Shown in pieces: positions 21,204 through 31,560 of a stretch of 64,000 bases of DNA. The stretch's first letter is position 1. Each line of letters opens with the position of its first letter. A program made the translations under genes and the position numbers. Below the pieces are notes generated by a model. That model saw only the letters and a program-made list of their open reading frames with translations, did not search any database and was not told the DNA's origin. This stretch comes from Adiantum capillus-veneris (Eukaryota > Streptophyta > Polypodiopsida > Polypodiales > Pteridaceae): positions 49,610,274 to 49,674,273 of the forward strand of contig CM043942.1 of assembly GCA_014529385.2 (NCBI GenBank). The letters are read 5' to 3'.

Positions 21204-21227
21204 GGGGGGGGGGGGGGGGGGGGGGGG
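21204..21227. repeat. Homopolymer run of 24 G
   Basis: A continuous run of G on the plus strand at the edge of LINE copy a. It has strong G-quadruplex potential, and the length may be inexact in the assembly. Confidence 0.95.
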
Positions 21228-21300
21228 TTTGTTCCTTTATAGAAAGCCAATGAATGTAGCTTTGAAGTTTGGAGAATGCATTTGAAAGGACATGATTACT

Positions 21301-21847
21301 TTTTTCTTCAAGATTTTCCAGGCTCTTTTGAGAGACACATACAATGTTTGGGAAAGTCTTTTTGGCCTCCTAAAGTCCTTAGGAGAAGGTCGTTTAAATT
21401 TCTTTACTAGACAAGTGTGCCTAAGAGCTTTAAAAGACTTAGCCTTTCGCTAGCCTTTAAGGAATGTGGAGCTCTCTGGTTTTCGCCATAGCTTAGTTCA
21501 GAGCAGGCTTCATTTCCTATTCCCAGCAGTCGTACAGTTGTACAGTCTCTCTGGTTTTCGCCATCGCTTAGTTCAGAGCAGGTTTCATTTCCTTTGTGGC
21601 CATACCATTCTGACGTTAGAGATAACCACCATCATTCAAATCCGTGGTTTTAGCATCTTAATAATCGTAATTTTGGCATCTTAATAATTGTAGTTTTGGA
21701 AAGTAAATAATCGCCTTTCCTTTTCTGGTGGATGCCTTAAACCTCTGTATCAAGTACACGGAAAAAAAAAATAGCAGGAAAAAATAAAAAGAGAAAGTAA
21801 TGTAGTAGGGGTTCTCTTTGTCGCTGCGCAGCCCCCCTTCCATCGTG
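21301..21847 (+). other. LINE copy b 5' region with short direct repeat
   Basis: No coding frame of note. A phrase of about 48 bases beginning CTCTCTGGTTTTCGCCAT and continuing GCTTAGTTCAGAGCAGG occurs at 21472 and again at 21547, a 75-bp period. Tandem repeats are common in LINE 5' untranslated regions, and ORF1 starts just downstream, so this is probably the LINE promoter/5' UTR. Confidence 0.4.
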
Positions 21848-22752
21848 ATGGCAAGTGAAGCCGAGGCTCTACCCATGGAAGAAGACATCATCCAGTTCTC
21901 AAAAATGCTCAAAGAGAGAAAAGTGGTGAGACCGTTCCGATGGAGGAAGGGGACGGGTCGGCATTGCAACCGACATCCGCAACAACAATAAGCGGTGCTC
22001 TTGTGACAAGAGACCAGACCATGGGGGTGGACAAGGCTGCCTCGTCAGGAAATGTCACTTTCAACGAGAACAAAGAAACAATGATTGGCCTTACTGGGCA
22101 AAAAACCAACTTCGAAGTTAAGGCCCTCAAGGCTAGTGAGCCTTAGGGTCCGATCTATGCAAATGGCAGCAAGACGACTTTCGATTCTGCATCTCTTCGA
22201 CCAGGCGTCTCATTCGCGAGTCTCCTTAAGGGTCTTGACTCTAAAGATAGTGCTAAAGGCTTAGCAGAGGAGCCGTCATGTAGTGAAATACGGGAAAAGT
22301 TGATGAATGTAAAGGGCCGGCTTGAACAGGAACTCAGAGAAGTCAACAAGCAATTAGAGCTCCCCCCAAACAACAACAAAAGAACTTGCTCACAGTCCGA
22401 ATGCAGTGGATTATGTGAAACCGGGTTAGCAGATCGGACTTACACTGCTTTAAAGAAGTCTCTGCCACAGCAGGTGGAGATCACAGAAGCTATTACCATG
22501 GCAATTCTGCCAGCGCTTATAAAAAAGCAACTCGCTGTACAAGCCAAGCTCACGCTTGTATTTGGATTCAGTGGGAGAGTCCCGAATAGATATGAGCTGA
22601 CTCAATGGCTACGCAGTTTGCACGTTCTGGGACATATGGGTGCATTTGAGAATACCTCTTACGTGACCAAGGGCTTCTATTCAGTAAGATTTGAAGAGGC
22701 CTCTGATGTGTCAAAATCCCTAGATAAAGGACCGACCCCTGGTGTTCAATAG
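21848..22752 (+). pseudogene. LINE ORF1 (gag-like, DUF4283-type)
   Basis: Starting at the ATG at 21848 (MASEAEALPMEEDIIQFSKM) the frame shifts once near 21,930 and then runs in one frame to 22,752, interrupted only by a TAG at 22,144-22,146. The C-terminal part has LVFGFSGRVPNRYELTQWLR, then FENTSYVTKGFYSVRFEEA, then SLDKGP. This is the pattern of the DUF4283 domain of plant LINE and gag-like proteins (a G-R-P/F-x4-L-x2-WL block and a GF-x3-RF block). ORF1 proteins bind the LINE RNA. It stops exactly where the inverted reverse transcriptase segment begins, so its end is probably cut. Confidence 0.6.
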
Positions 22753-24997
22753 GACTTTTGTTCAAGGGGGAGAACCAATCATCCTTGTGCATGAGCTCTT
22801 TTTTAGATGTACTTGGTATGGGGTTTTAAAAGAGATCTATCCTTGGCCCATTTCCATGCTTTCCATTCAAATGTGGATTCCTGAATTGGCATCAGACTGG
22901 TACTCAAGCCCTCAACAACTCTACAAACAAGTATCTTTTCCATGCCATTAAGTTGAAAATGATCTGCTAGTTGTCCAGAAGATTTCCAACGTCTGTTGGT
23001 TTTATCCCAGAAGTGTCTCAGCCGTTGGAGTCCTTTATTGTTTAGTCTTCTTGCTACCTCCCTCCAGTAGGGGTTTAGACTAACTCCATCCACCTTTGAC
23101 AACCATAGGGACCAGTGTGTTGTGGAGTTTTGGAAGTACCTGGTTAGTTCCCCCCATGCCACAGTATTGCATTTTCGTACCAGCTCTCCTCCTGTTGTGC
23201 CCCCCAATTTCAAATCAGCCCATCCATGGGCTAAAAGTTTTTCGTGCACCTCCATCTCATTCCACTGACCATCTTTAGAGAAAAGCTTTGACTTGTCAAT
23301 CATATCCTTGGTCATGATAGCCCAGGCTTGTTCTTGTTTTGCTATTGAGACCACAAACTTGGCGCAGAGAGCCTGGTCATGGACCACCGGGTTGTGTATT
23401 CCGAGGCCTCCTTGGGAAGTCGGTCGAGCAAAAACTTCCCACTTTGCCCACTGCCATGGTGACAAGACCTTGGTGTTGTTCTTCCATAAGAATCTCTTAA
23501 CAGGCTTCAAAAACTCCTTCCAATTATACTTGGCTATTTTGAGCAGAGGACTGGTGAAGGCAATGTAGGGGAGCAAGAATGAATTGATCACTTTTATGCG
23601 ACTTGGGAAGGGGAGCAGCTGAAACTCCCATCTTCTCATTTTTTTGGTTACCTTCTCGAAGACCCACTGAAAACCTTTGCTTGTGAGTAACATTCACCCC
23701 TAAGGGGGCACCCAGATGACGAAATATTCTTCCTTTAGTCACGATCTCCCTTGACCAGTGTGATGGGTCAAATGTGTCATCTTCCGTCAGGGAGATCAAT
23801 CTTGACTTCTCAATACTAAACTTTGCTCCTGAAGCCATGGCAAAAGTCTGCACAATCTCTACTGCCTTCCTGAGAACGTGAGGGTAGGATTATAAGAACA
23901 GGAGGGAGTCATCTGCGAACATTTTGGCTAAGAGTTGGTCATTTCCGGGCAAAGACAAACCTTGAATTTCACCCCGTGCAGCAGCTGCCTCGAGCATCGT
24001 CACAAGGGGATGCGAGCCGATGGCAAAAAGAAGAGGGGCCAATGGGGCATCCTTTCTTGATCGACCTTCTGGTTCCAAAAGTGCCTACAATTCTTTCAAT
24101 GAACAAGAGCTCAGAATGCCCTCCTACACCCAGGGTGTGAATCAAACGACAAAGTCCTGGCCCAAAGCCTAAAGTTTTCATGACATATTCAATAAAAGAC
24201 CACATACTTCTGTCATATGCCTTGTCCAGATCAAGCTACAGCAAGATGCACTCCTGCTTTGTGAAGGCAGCATACTCAATGCCAACCATTGCCGCCAAGA
24301 TATTGTCATAAGTCGACCTTCCTTTAACGAACCCATGCTAATGGGGAGAGATAACCTTGTCCAGGAGGGAAGGCATTCGAAGAGCAACTGCTTTGGTGAT
24401 GACTTTATATGACACTGTCATCATAGTTATGGGGCGCCAATGCTAACATGAGAGCAACATAGTTGTTTTGCAATAGGCTTGATGAGGCCTCTTTTCACAG
24501 AAGAATCCAACTGCCCCTTGACAAAAGCTTGATTAGACATATAGGTGAAGGGGCCCTTGAAGTCATCCCAAAACTCTCTAAAGAATTCAGTGGTCATGCC
24601 ATCCCACCTAGGGGACTTCTCCTTGCCAAGAGTTTGCAATGCGTACGAGCACTCATCTTCATAGAAGGCCAGCTCAAGACGACTGGCTTCAGGTTGATTG
24701 ATTTTTTTAACAACACTCTCGAGCAAGATTGCTCTTGCCGCATCCACTTCTTGAGACCGGGTCTCAGGTTGACCAATGATTGGCTTAAGTGATCTAGCAT
24801 CATTCGGGCCATAACATCCGGGTCATGTGTGGTGTATCCCTCCTCGTCTGTAAGACAGTGAATAGAGCTGCAACTTTTTTTTATTTTTAAGGATCTAAAG
24901 AAATGTGCTTGATTAGCGACCTCAGGTTGAAGAAGGGTCTCCTTGGACAACAGTCTCGCCCTCCTTACCAGATCGAGCTGTCGCTCAACAAGGTTGG
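22753..24997 (-). pseudogene. LINE reverse transcriptase, inverted segment of copy b
   Basis: Read on the minus strand: AHFFRSLKIKKSC (upstream linker), SPRWDGMTTEFFREFWDDF, VKRGLIKPI, palm pieces, LAPLLFAIGSHPL, the catalytic FADDSLLFL near 23,900, then FLWKNNTKVLSPWQWAKWEV, and finally MHKDDWFSPLNK near 22,760. Several frames are needed (24,950-24,427; 24,387-23,890; 23,853-23,524; 23,693-22,803), so it is broken. The F-A-DD box is intact, unlike copy a. The endonuclease domain expected between ORF1 and RT is absent. The orientation is opposite to ORF1 on its left and to the 3' part on its right. Confidence 0.85.
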
Positions 24998-25662
24998 CTC
25001 TTGTCAGAAGCCCAATGGATTGAGATCACGACAAACAATTGGAAGCCACAATGGCCCCAATATATGAAGGTGTTCCTATGGAAGGTGCTTTGGGGGGCCT
25101 TGCCAACGGCTGTTAAGATACAAGCACGAGGAATAGGGACCGACAGCTGCTCAGGGTGCCGAGGGGCCAGTGAAGACCTTGCACACCTTTTTATGGACTG
25201 CCCAACCATAAGAGGCCTAGCAGGGAAGGTGTGCAAATGGATACAAAGAACGTGGAAAATTGGTTTTTTCAAGAAGGATCCATTCCTTGGAGGAAAATGG
25301 TTTAGAAGTCCTACCCTTCTTGTATATACTCAGATTGTTAGGTATTGCTTCTTTCATAATATCTGAAAGGACAGGAACTGCTGCGTCTTTAATGATGAAA
25401 TTTCTGTTGCTAGCTTCTCAACGATTGTTCAAGAAAGTGAGGAGCTAATTTATAAGTTTAGTGAAAGCCATGACTGGATTGGGGCAACCCATGCCATTCA
25501 ATCGAATCCCTTATAGGGTTTTGGAGCATAGTGGTTTTTTGTGATTTGTAAGCCTACTATTATATCCGACTCCCAAGGCTCGGCCTGAGCTTGAGGACGG
25601 TTTGTAATTCTCTTAACGACAATCTAATACAATCACTCACAATTGTGAGTTTTGCAAAAAAA
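24998..25662 (+). pseudogene. LINE 3' segment with zinc-binding C-terminus and A-run
   Basis: The plus strand frame 25,001-25,366 reads AQWIEITTNNWKPQWPQYMK, FLWKVLWGALPTAVKI, CSGCRGASEDLAHLFMDCP and CKWIQRTWK: the reverse-transcriptase-associated zinc-binding domain of plant L1-like elements (C-x2-C-x8-H-x3-D-C spacing here). It resumes almost exactly where the inverted segment stops (SPLNK), with about 20 bases missing. The 3' end is CACTCACAATTGTGAG followed by TTTTGC and an A-run at 25,656-25,666, matching the ends at 57,090 and 47,977. Confidence 0.85.
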
Positions 25663-25726
25663 AAAAGACAGCCTTTCAAATGCTTTTTTTTTTGGCAAAA
25701 CTCACAATTGTGAGTGATTGTATTAG
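25624..25726. repeat. Perfect 32-bp inverted repeat of LINE tails
   Basis: Bases 25624-25655 and 25695-25726 are perfect reverse complements: the LINE 3' end (CTAATACAATCACTCACAAT onward) facing its own copy. The arms are followed by an A-run and a T-run. A second, minus-strand LINE tail of only about 40 bases must therefore lie against the first. Confidence 0.95.
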
Positions 25727-25749
25727 AAAGAGAAAATAGAAAATGCTAT

Positions 25750-26058
25750 TCTTTAAGTCTCAAGGAACACAAAGAATGTATTGTACCTAGTCCCTCTTTA
25801 TTAGGAGAATATATAATATAGAATCCTTTTGGATGGGAGACAGGCTCCAAATAAATCAGGTTCTTAATTGTTGTCAATTTCTCTAGTTCTCTCTATTTTA
25901 CAAGTATTGTTCATGCCAAGATAACTAGAGATAATGTTTATTTTGCTACTTTCAATCAAGTACTCTCCCTATGCTCATTAGAAGTTCTCTAAAAGAAATG
26001 ATCACTACTGTCATTTTAATTCTGCAAAAATCAATGGTATTAGCCTAATTCCATTACA
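25750..26058 (+). repeat. 5' LTR remnant of element A
   Basis: About 310 bases match the right part of the LTR at 42,052-43,665, for example GGAACACAAAGAAT, AATCCTTTTGGA, AATTGTTGTCAAT and CTCATTAGAAG. It ends ATTCCATTACA directly before the primer site. The left part is missing where the LINE tails lie. Divergence from the right LTR is high by eye, so this is an old insertion. Confidence 0.75.
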
Positions 26059-26071
26059 TTGGTATTAGAGC
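26059..26071 (+). promoter_or_regulatory. Primer-binding site of element A
   Basis: TTGGTATTAGAGC, one base different from the plant initiator tRNA-Met primer site, starts immediately after the LTR end. Confidence 0.75.
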
Positions 26072-26739
26072 TATTGGTTTCTCTTTTTAAGAAGAGAGGT
26101 CCTTTAGTTTTCCACAAAGGTTGGAGTTGTTCATTGCAAGAGGGTAAGTGGAACATGGATCTATTACCTCGGTTGGAATGAACAGAGTTCAAGGTACACC
26201 ATTGGGAACTATAGACTTAATAATGGAGTCTTTTGGGACTTTTCTTTGACGTAACCTTATTGAGCTACTGGCAAGCTTGACACGAAGCATATCAATTGGA
26301 CACTATTAGACCCTCTCCACTACTCTTTGCAATTAACAATCTCTAAACCATGTGTGTGGTTGCTTGAGTGCTAATTTTCAAAAGTTAAGAAGAGTAGAAA
26401 CTAAGGTTTTGAAGTTGCCAAAGAACAAAGTAGCTTACACATAAATTTAGTTAGCATGGATGACAATAATAAAGAGAGTAGAATGAGATGATGTTTATTT
26501 TTCACATGAAGGTGCAACGAATGATGCCCCCATTTTTGTGAACTATCTTCTCACTAGGTTGCAACAAGCCATGGGCAACCCACTTTACAAACTTAAGTTG
26601 CGCACCCATGGGATTCTCCAAACACCCCAGGTGGAGAGAGAGCTTAGGAAGCCTCTTGTTGAGACTTCCAAAAGAAGATTCATCGGTGAGATAAGAGGAG
26701 GAACCAAATGAAAGAGAAAGAAGTGAATCTCCAAAGCCT
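26072..26739 (+). other. 5' leader of element A
   Basis: Non-coding leader between the primer site and gag. I see no domain in any frame; the final 200 bases on the plus strand are probably degraded gag N-terminus. Confidence 0.35.
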
Positions 26740-27383
26740 TTGGAGGATGTGGCCTTGCAGAGATGGTGGTCCCAACGATCTTCAATTCCTCCCAAGAGGA
26801 AAAGGGATCATATAGTACTTCTCCTCGCAATTCCAAGAAGGAAGGGAGGAATCAAAAGAAGAAAAGGGAGAGAAAGAGGTCACCCTCTTATCCATCTTCA
26901 TCATCTTCTTCCTCTTCCAATGAAAGCAGCGGATTATCTCCTAATGAGTTCAAGAGGAGAGGCCATTGGAAGACTTATGCTACTTGGAAAAGGTCCTACA
27001 AGCTCAAGAAGTTCAAAGAGGGAGAAAAGAACATCTCTTATCTCACCTATCATGGCACCGTTGGTACCATGAGAGCAAAGTCTTGGTCTTTATCCAACAA
27101 TTTAATGCAGCCTTTTGAGATGAAGGCTTCATGGAATCGTCTAAGCTAAGACATGTGCCCCTTGTTGGAAATTAATATAGCAACAAAAACAAAAAAATTG
27201 AGGAGAAAGGAGTCTACAAAGGTAAGAATAAACTCTCTCTTGAAGAGTTATAGAGTTTTTGCAAAGACAACAAATGTTTCCAGTGTAGGGAGTAGGGATA
27301 TGGCTATCGCACATGCCGCAAAAGGAATGCACACAACTGAGCCACCTAGGGCTTCTATGGTTGAAGCCCCAAAATAAAAAAAA
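26740..27383 (+). pseudogene. Gag of element A
   Basis: The frame 26,763-27,149 (128 codons) starts with a Lys/Arg/Ser-rich tract (KKEGRNQKKKRERKR, then an 8-Ser run) and leads to HWKTYATWKRSYKLKKFKEG and NISYLTYHGT, a pattern seen before the capsid of plant gypsy gag proteins. The capsid itself is mostly deleted. A degraded zinc-knuckle region follows at 27,260-27,330 (CFQC-like codons in shifted frames, ending GMHTTEPPRASMVEAPK). Confidence 0.55.
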
Positions 27384-27740
27384 TTGTGGTTGCAAAGTAT
27401 CTCCCATTTCCTATGCTTGGGAAAGGTGAGAGTGCATGATTCCTTTGTCCTTTTTTACCTTGGCTCATCTCACAACTTTATATCAATGGAGTTGGCTACC
27501 AAGTTAGGCATACAAGCTTTTGAGATGAGAGACACTAGGACTATCGATGGGGCTTTCAAGGGACAAAACTCCTCTTTACTCCCTTGATTGGCAAATTGAA
27601 ACTTCATGTCCACAGCTATGTTGACAAAGAGGACTTTTTGATCTCCCCTCTCCAACATGAGGATGTTATCTTAGGGGCACCATGGTTCAATTTCACTGCT
27701 GCAAATATGAACTTCCCTAAAAGGAGAATATCTTTTTAAT
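27384..27740 (+). pseudogene. Aspartic protease of element A, active site lost
   Basis: Frame 27,384-27,587 reads VLFYLGSSHNFISMELATKL where a retropepsin would have D-(S/C)-G-S; the catalytic Asp is replaced (Y-L-G-S). After a stop a shifted frame continues LHVHSYVDKEDFLISP and EDVILGAPWF, the usual D-V-I-L-G-x-P/W-W protease C-terminus. It could not have been active. Confidence 0.7.
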
Positions 27741-28361
27741 TATAGGAGAAAGAACATGTATATAGATGCTAATGAGTCGGGTCATACTATACCCCTTGTA
27801 AATACGCTTGCTTTTGATAAGTCAATGGAAAGCTCAATTTCTGTGTACATCATTTTTGTTAAAGTTTCCATAAATGATCCTAATGTTTTACTAAACAAAA
27901 ATGGTAGGAATCAAGAGGAATTAGAGTTGTTTAATTTCCTAAATATATTCCAACATGTTTTTATCGATGATATATTTGGAGAGTTACCTCCAAAACGAGG
28001 GGATGATGACCGTACAATAGAGCTTCTACCTGGGAGCTCACCGCCCAATAAGCCTCCCTATCAAGTTGTATAAGCTCAATAAGAGGAGTTCATGAGGCAA
28101 GTACATAAACTGGTTGAGAAAGGGATGGTGAAACCTAGCTCCTCTCCTTTCTGTTCACCAATCCTTCTAGTACAAAATAAAGACGGCACATATCGCACTT
28201 GATAGGATCACTATCAAAAATAGATTTATCGTGCCATGGGTAAAAGACCTGTTTGACAAGTTACAAGGGCCTACCTACTTTAGCAGGATTAACCTTAAAG
28301 TGGCTATCATCAAATAAGGATAGCCAATGAGATATTGTAAAGACCTCTTTTTGCATGACGT
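27741..28361 (+). pseudogene. Reverse transcriptase of element A, first half
   Basis: The linker frame 27,756-28,073 ends at the PR-RT border (PPKRGDDDRTIELLPGSSPP, NKPPYQVV). In-frame stops follow, then FMRQVHKLVEKGMVKPSSSP, CSPILLVQNKDGTYR and, after a gap, LQGPTYFSRINLK. It stops at the ACGT target duplication of element B (28,358-28,361) and continues at 37,121. Confidence 0.8.
28358..28361. repeat. Target-site duplication of element B, left copy
   Basis: ACGT directly precedes the left LTR; the same ACGT follows the right LTR at 37,117-37,120. Removing B and one ACGT rejoins element A's RT codons. Confidence 0.85.
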
Positions 28362-29502
28362 TGTGAGCGGGATGAAAACACACACAGCGCCTCTATAACG
28401 ACCCGACACACACTCTTGGAATGATACACACACACACACTATGGGGCACCACTTGGCTTACACAACACACCTGGCCGAGACAGGGAACACACCTCTGGAG
28501 TGAGAGGATAGAGACTATCCCCTTGCCCACTCCACACACACACACACACACACACACCCAAAAACCTAAGCTCAAAAGAAGAGAATTTCTGATGTTTAGA
28601 TACAATTGAGCTTGGGCCAACACCAATGGGGCAAAAAGCTCACACAATATGGGTAAAAGATACCAGATACAATCACAAATTGGAGCAAAAGCTTTGCTCA
28701 TAGGAGAAACTTACACAGCCAAAAAAGAAGAAAAAGAGTGAGGAATTTGGCAAAATGGATAGCGCCATCGCGTTCGAAACGGACCAAAACCCCAGTCTAC
28801 AATGTCAAAGTGCTCAAATCCGACATCCGATGAGCAGTTTACGACCAAAACAGGCTCCAAAAACCCCAAAAACACACCTGCGGCTGTTCCTCCTCTCTTC
28901 TCCACGTTTTTTCTGGTCTTCTCTCTGTTTTTCCAGTTCCCACACTTAGCTTTATTACTTGGGCACCCTTGGACTTTTAGATGACCTCAAACGGACCCCG
29001 AACAAGCCAAAAACTGACCTCGCAGTGCATAGTTGTCACCTTTGTGCATCATCCGCACACCTGGCACTCAGCTTTTCTCAATAATGCATCCTTCAACCAT
29101 GTGAAGTAGCCCCAAAAAGTGGTCCTCATGATGACCTTTCTGCATAATTATCACAAGAAAACACCCACGTCGTGTCCGTACTTCTTCGCGTGCAAGTACT
29201 GACCCCATTCGACGTCCTGATGCCACTAGATGCCATCTGACGCACCTGCTTACCTCATGTCGTCGGCCCGCAGATAGCTGCCTCGAGAAGTTTTACATGC
29301 TACCAACTCCTCCTTATTGTAGAAAAAACACACTGGTACTGATAATAGTGAAAATCGTTGCACTATGTACACCTTGTCCTACCTGTACACACGTGGGCCC
29401 CACGTAACCACCTGGCTATGGAAATTGGGCAATCCTTTATTCGATGCACCATGCATGTGTATGTACATATGCGCAATCCCTTGCTCCAAAAAACTCCTGA
29501 CA
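28362..29502 (-). repeat. LTR of element B, 3' copy (1,141 bp)
   Basis: On the plus strand it begins TGTGAGCGGG and ends CTCCTGACA (TG...CA). It pairs with 35,972-37,116, with scattered substitutions and small indels; I count about nine differences in the first 190 bases. It contains (CA)n runs near 28,425 and 28,535. Confidence 0.95.
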
Positions 29503-29519
29503 TAATTTGCCCATCCCCT
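29503..29519 (-). promoter_or_regulatory. Polypurine tract of element B
   Basis: The minus strand reads AGGGGATGGGCAAATTA immediately before the LTR, the expected plus-strand primer. Confidence 0.55.
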
Positions 29520-29679
29520 AGCCTACTAGATCATTCATGATCAGCAGCAGCAAAAAGCGATATGAGACTCGCAGCGTCACAAGTCTCCTCATCCTTCACC
29601 AACACTCCTTGATCCACATACAACTCATCTTGCTCCACCATCATTAACCTGGCATGATATAATTTAAGACGCAATCCAT

Positions 29680-31548
29680 TTACCCTTGACTTATGTAGAT
29701 CCCATCCAGGTTAGCCAACTGATATGTATCATTTGGAAAACACTCCACTACCTTGAAAGGGCCTTCCCACTTAATCTGAAACTTCTTTTGGAAGGTGTTG
29801 TCCAGCTTACTGTAGTAACGCAAAACTAATTCATGCTTCTTGATACCCTTACTTTTGACCTTTTCATTTATCTTTGCCAAAGCCTTATCCTGCATCTGCC
29901 GATAATGCTCCAATGCGCTCATCCTATCCAACTGAACCTCCTGTAACTGTAAGAGCCTCTCTTTGAATGCATTACTAGACGGCCCAAGTAGCTTCTCTAG
30001 CATCTTTACTGCAGGCAACTCTACTTCCACAGGCAATAGTGCTTCCTTTTCATATACCAAATGAAATGGAGTAAACCCTGTACCTGTCTTCACCGAAGTA
30101 CGGTAAGCCCATAATGCACTAGGCAATTCCAAATCCCAATTCTTTCCTTGGTGCTCTGTCACTTTCGAAAGAATCTGTACCAACTCACCATTGAATCTTT
30201 CATTTAAGCCATTACACTGTGGGTAATAAGGAGTGGTATGCTGGTGCCTAATCTTCATCTTTGCACATAAAAAATCTAGCAGTTTAGCTCTAAAGCCAGG
30301 CCCCTTATCGGAAAGTAGCTCCAGTGGCACCCCAAACTTGCAACATATTTCATCATACACAAATTTTGCCACATCCTTTGTAGTGATCTTTTTTACTCCT
30401 ATAGCCTCTGCCCATCTAGAGAGATAGTCCACTACAGTCAAAATATAGCTTTTGCCCCTACTTGTGATAGGTAACGGGCCTATTGCATCAATTCCCCACT
30501 TTTCAAACACATCAAACGCCATAATGGTTTTTCGTAGCTCTGGCTTCAACACTCTCTTCCCAAATGGTTGACACCTATTGCAAGACCTACACCAATGGTG
30601 AACATCCTTGTGCAAACTAGGCCATACATACCCCTCTTGCAAAATCTTATGCAAGGTGATCTTTAGAGAAAAATGTCCACCACATGCGCCTTCATGATTC
30701 TCTTCCAACACTCTGTAAAGCTCCTCCCACCAAGGTACACGTCTCAACACGAGATCAGCCCCTTTCATGTATAAGACATCACCAATCAATTTGTACCTGT
30801 ATGCTCTACGCACAAAACCATACTTCTTAGACTTCTGAATCTCCTTTGGAATGATTCCTGTTAGCAAAAACTCCTCTTCTTGAGCCAAACTTTCCCGGCC
30901 ATGATAAAGAGGTAAAGTGGTCCTCAACACAAATAGCTCCCCAATCATGCGTTGAACTGCTTCATGTGCCTCTCCATTTAGAGCACGTTCAATGTGTCTG
31001 ATGCTCCATGCTTCGAAATTTTTTAACAGGCCTTTAATTCTGAAGCACATTTCCTTCAATGAGGTGTTCTTGCTCTTCCATACACCCAACACTTGCTTCA
31101 CCACTAACAAGGCATCACCTTTTATGCTCAACCTTCGAACCCCATGCTTCAAACAAATGTGTAGTCCGGCTTCCAGAGTAGCATATTCAGCCTCATTGTT
31201 ACTATGAGCATCCAATTTGAACCCTCTCTTGCATACTAGCTTCCCCTGTGGATCATAAAGTGCTATACCCCCTGAAGCTACATCATGGCTCTTTCTGTAT
31301 GAACCATCAAAGAAAAACACATGTGCATTGCTGATCTGTGGAACTTCTTCAACTACCTTTCTCACCACCTCTTCCTTAACAATAAGGGGATTCTCCTTGT
31401 AGGTCAACAAATCAGCTAGGGTAGCCCTTGTACTATCTTCCACTAGAAAAGAGAACTCAAACTCTTGCAACTCAAGTACCCATTTCTTCACCACATTTGA
31501 CATGTTAGTGCCATTAATTAACTGTGGCAAAAAGGCATAACTCATCAA
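29680..31548 (-). CDS. Element B archaeal-type RNase H and integrase
   Basis: An uninterrupted 622-codon frame. RNase H: FFFDGSYRKSHDVASGG (Asp81), NNEAEYATLEAGL (Glu near 119-121) and IKGDALLVVKQV (Asp145). Integrase zinc finger: NHEGACGGH (His285, His292) and CRSCNRCQ (Cys320-326). Catalytic core: WGIDAIGPLP (Asp354), LLSDKGPGF (Asp414) and NGLNERFNGE (Glu450), a DD35E triad with all three acids present. The C-terminus has QIKWEGPFKVVE, the usual integrase tail, and no clear chromodomain. It is one segment of a polyprotein: the start Met is arbitrary and a stop separates it from the RT side. The triad is intact, so it is recent. Confidence 0.95.
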   Translation of the reverse strand: MMSYAFLPQLINGTNMSNVVKKWVLELQEFEFSFLVEDSTRATLADLLTYKENPLIVKEEVVRKVVEEVPQISNAHVFFFDGSYRKSHDVASGGIALYDPQGKLVCKRGFKLDAHSNNEAEYATLEAGLHICLKHGVRRLSIKGDALLVVKQVLGVWKSKNTSLKEMCFRIKGLLKNFEAWSIRHIERALNGEAHEAVQRMIGELFVLRTTLPLYHGRESLAQEEEFLLTGIIPKEIQKSKKYGFVRRAYRYKLIGDVLYMKGADLVLRRVPWWEELYRVLEENHEGACGGHFSLKITLHKILQEGYVWPSLHKDVHHWCRSCNRCQPFGKRVLKPELRKTIMAFDVFEKWGIDAIGPLPITSRGKSYILTVVDYLSRWAEAIGVKKITTKDVAKFVYDEICCKFGVPLELLSDKGPGFRAKLLDFLCAKMKIRHQHTTPYYPQCNGLNERFNGELVQILSKVTEHQGKNWDLELPSALWAYRTSVKTGTGFTPFHLVYEKEALLPVEVELPAVKMLEKLLGPSSNAFKERLLQLQEVQLDRMSALEHYRQMQDKALAKINEKVKSKGIKKHELVLRYYSKLDNTFQKKFQIKWEGPFKVVECFPNDTYQLANLDGIYISQG

Positions 31549-31560
31549 GAAAACAAAAGG

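Larger units (their letters stand above)
19145..21300 (-). mobile_element. LINE copy a (L1-like), truncated at both ends
   Basis: The minus strand encodes most of an L1-type reverse transcriptase and the region after it. Recognisable parts: VKRGLIKPSKN (21,140), SPHQHGFIKGRSVYDN (about 20,970), SIKQGCPLAPLLFA (about 20,480), the catalytic box as LTDDSLMFL (about 20,345), and WKPHSKGIYQALM (about 19,240). The 3' end is lost at about 19,145, before the Cys/His domain and poly-A. It belongs to the same family as the copies at 22.7-25.7, 48 and 56 kb. Confidence 0.88.

Noticed and set aside
26502-26836. Minus-strand frames of 83-97 codons over the gag of element A
   Set aside because: They are shadows of the plus-strand gag; gag composition and position support the plus strand.
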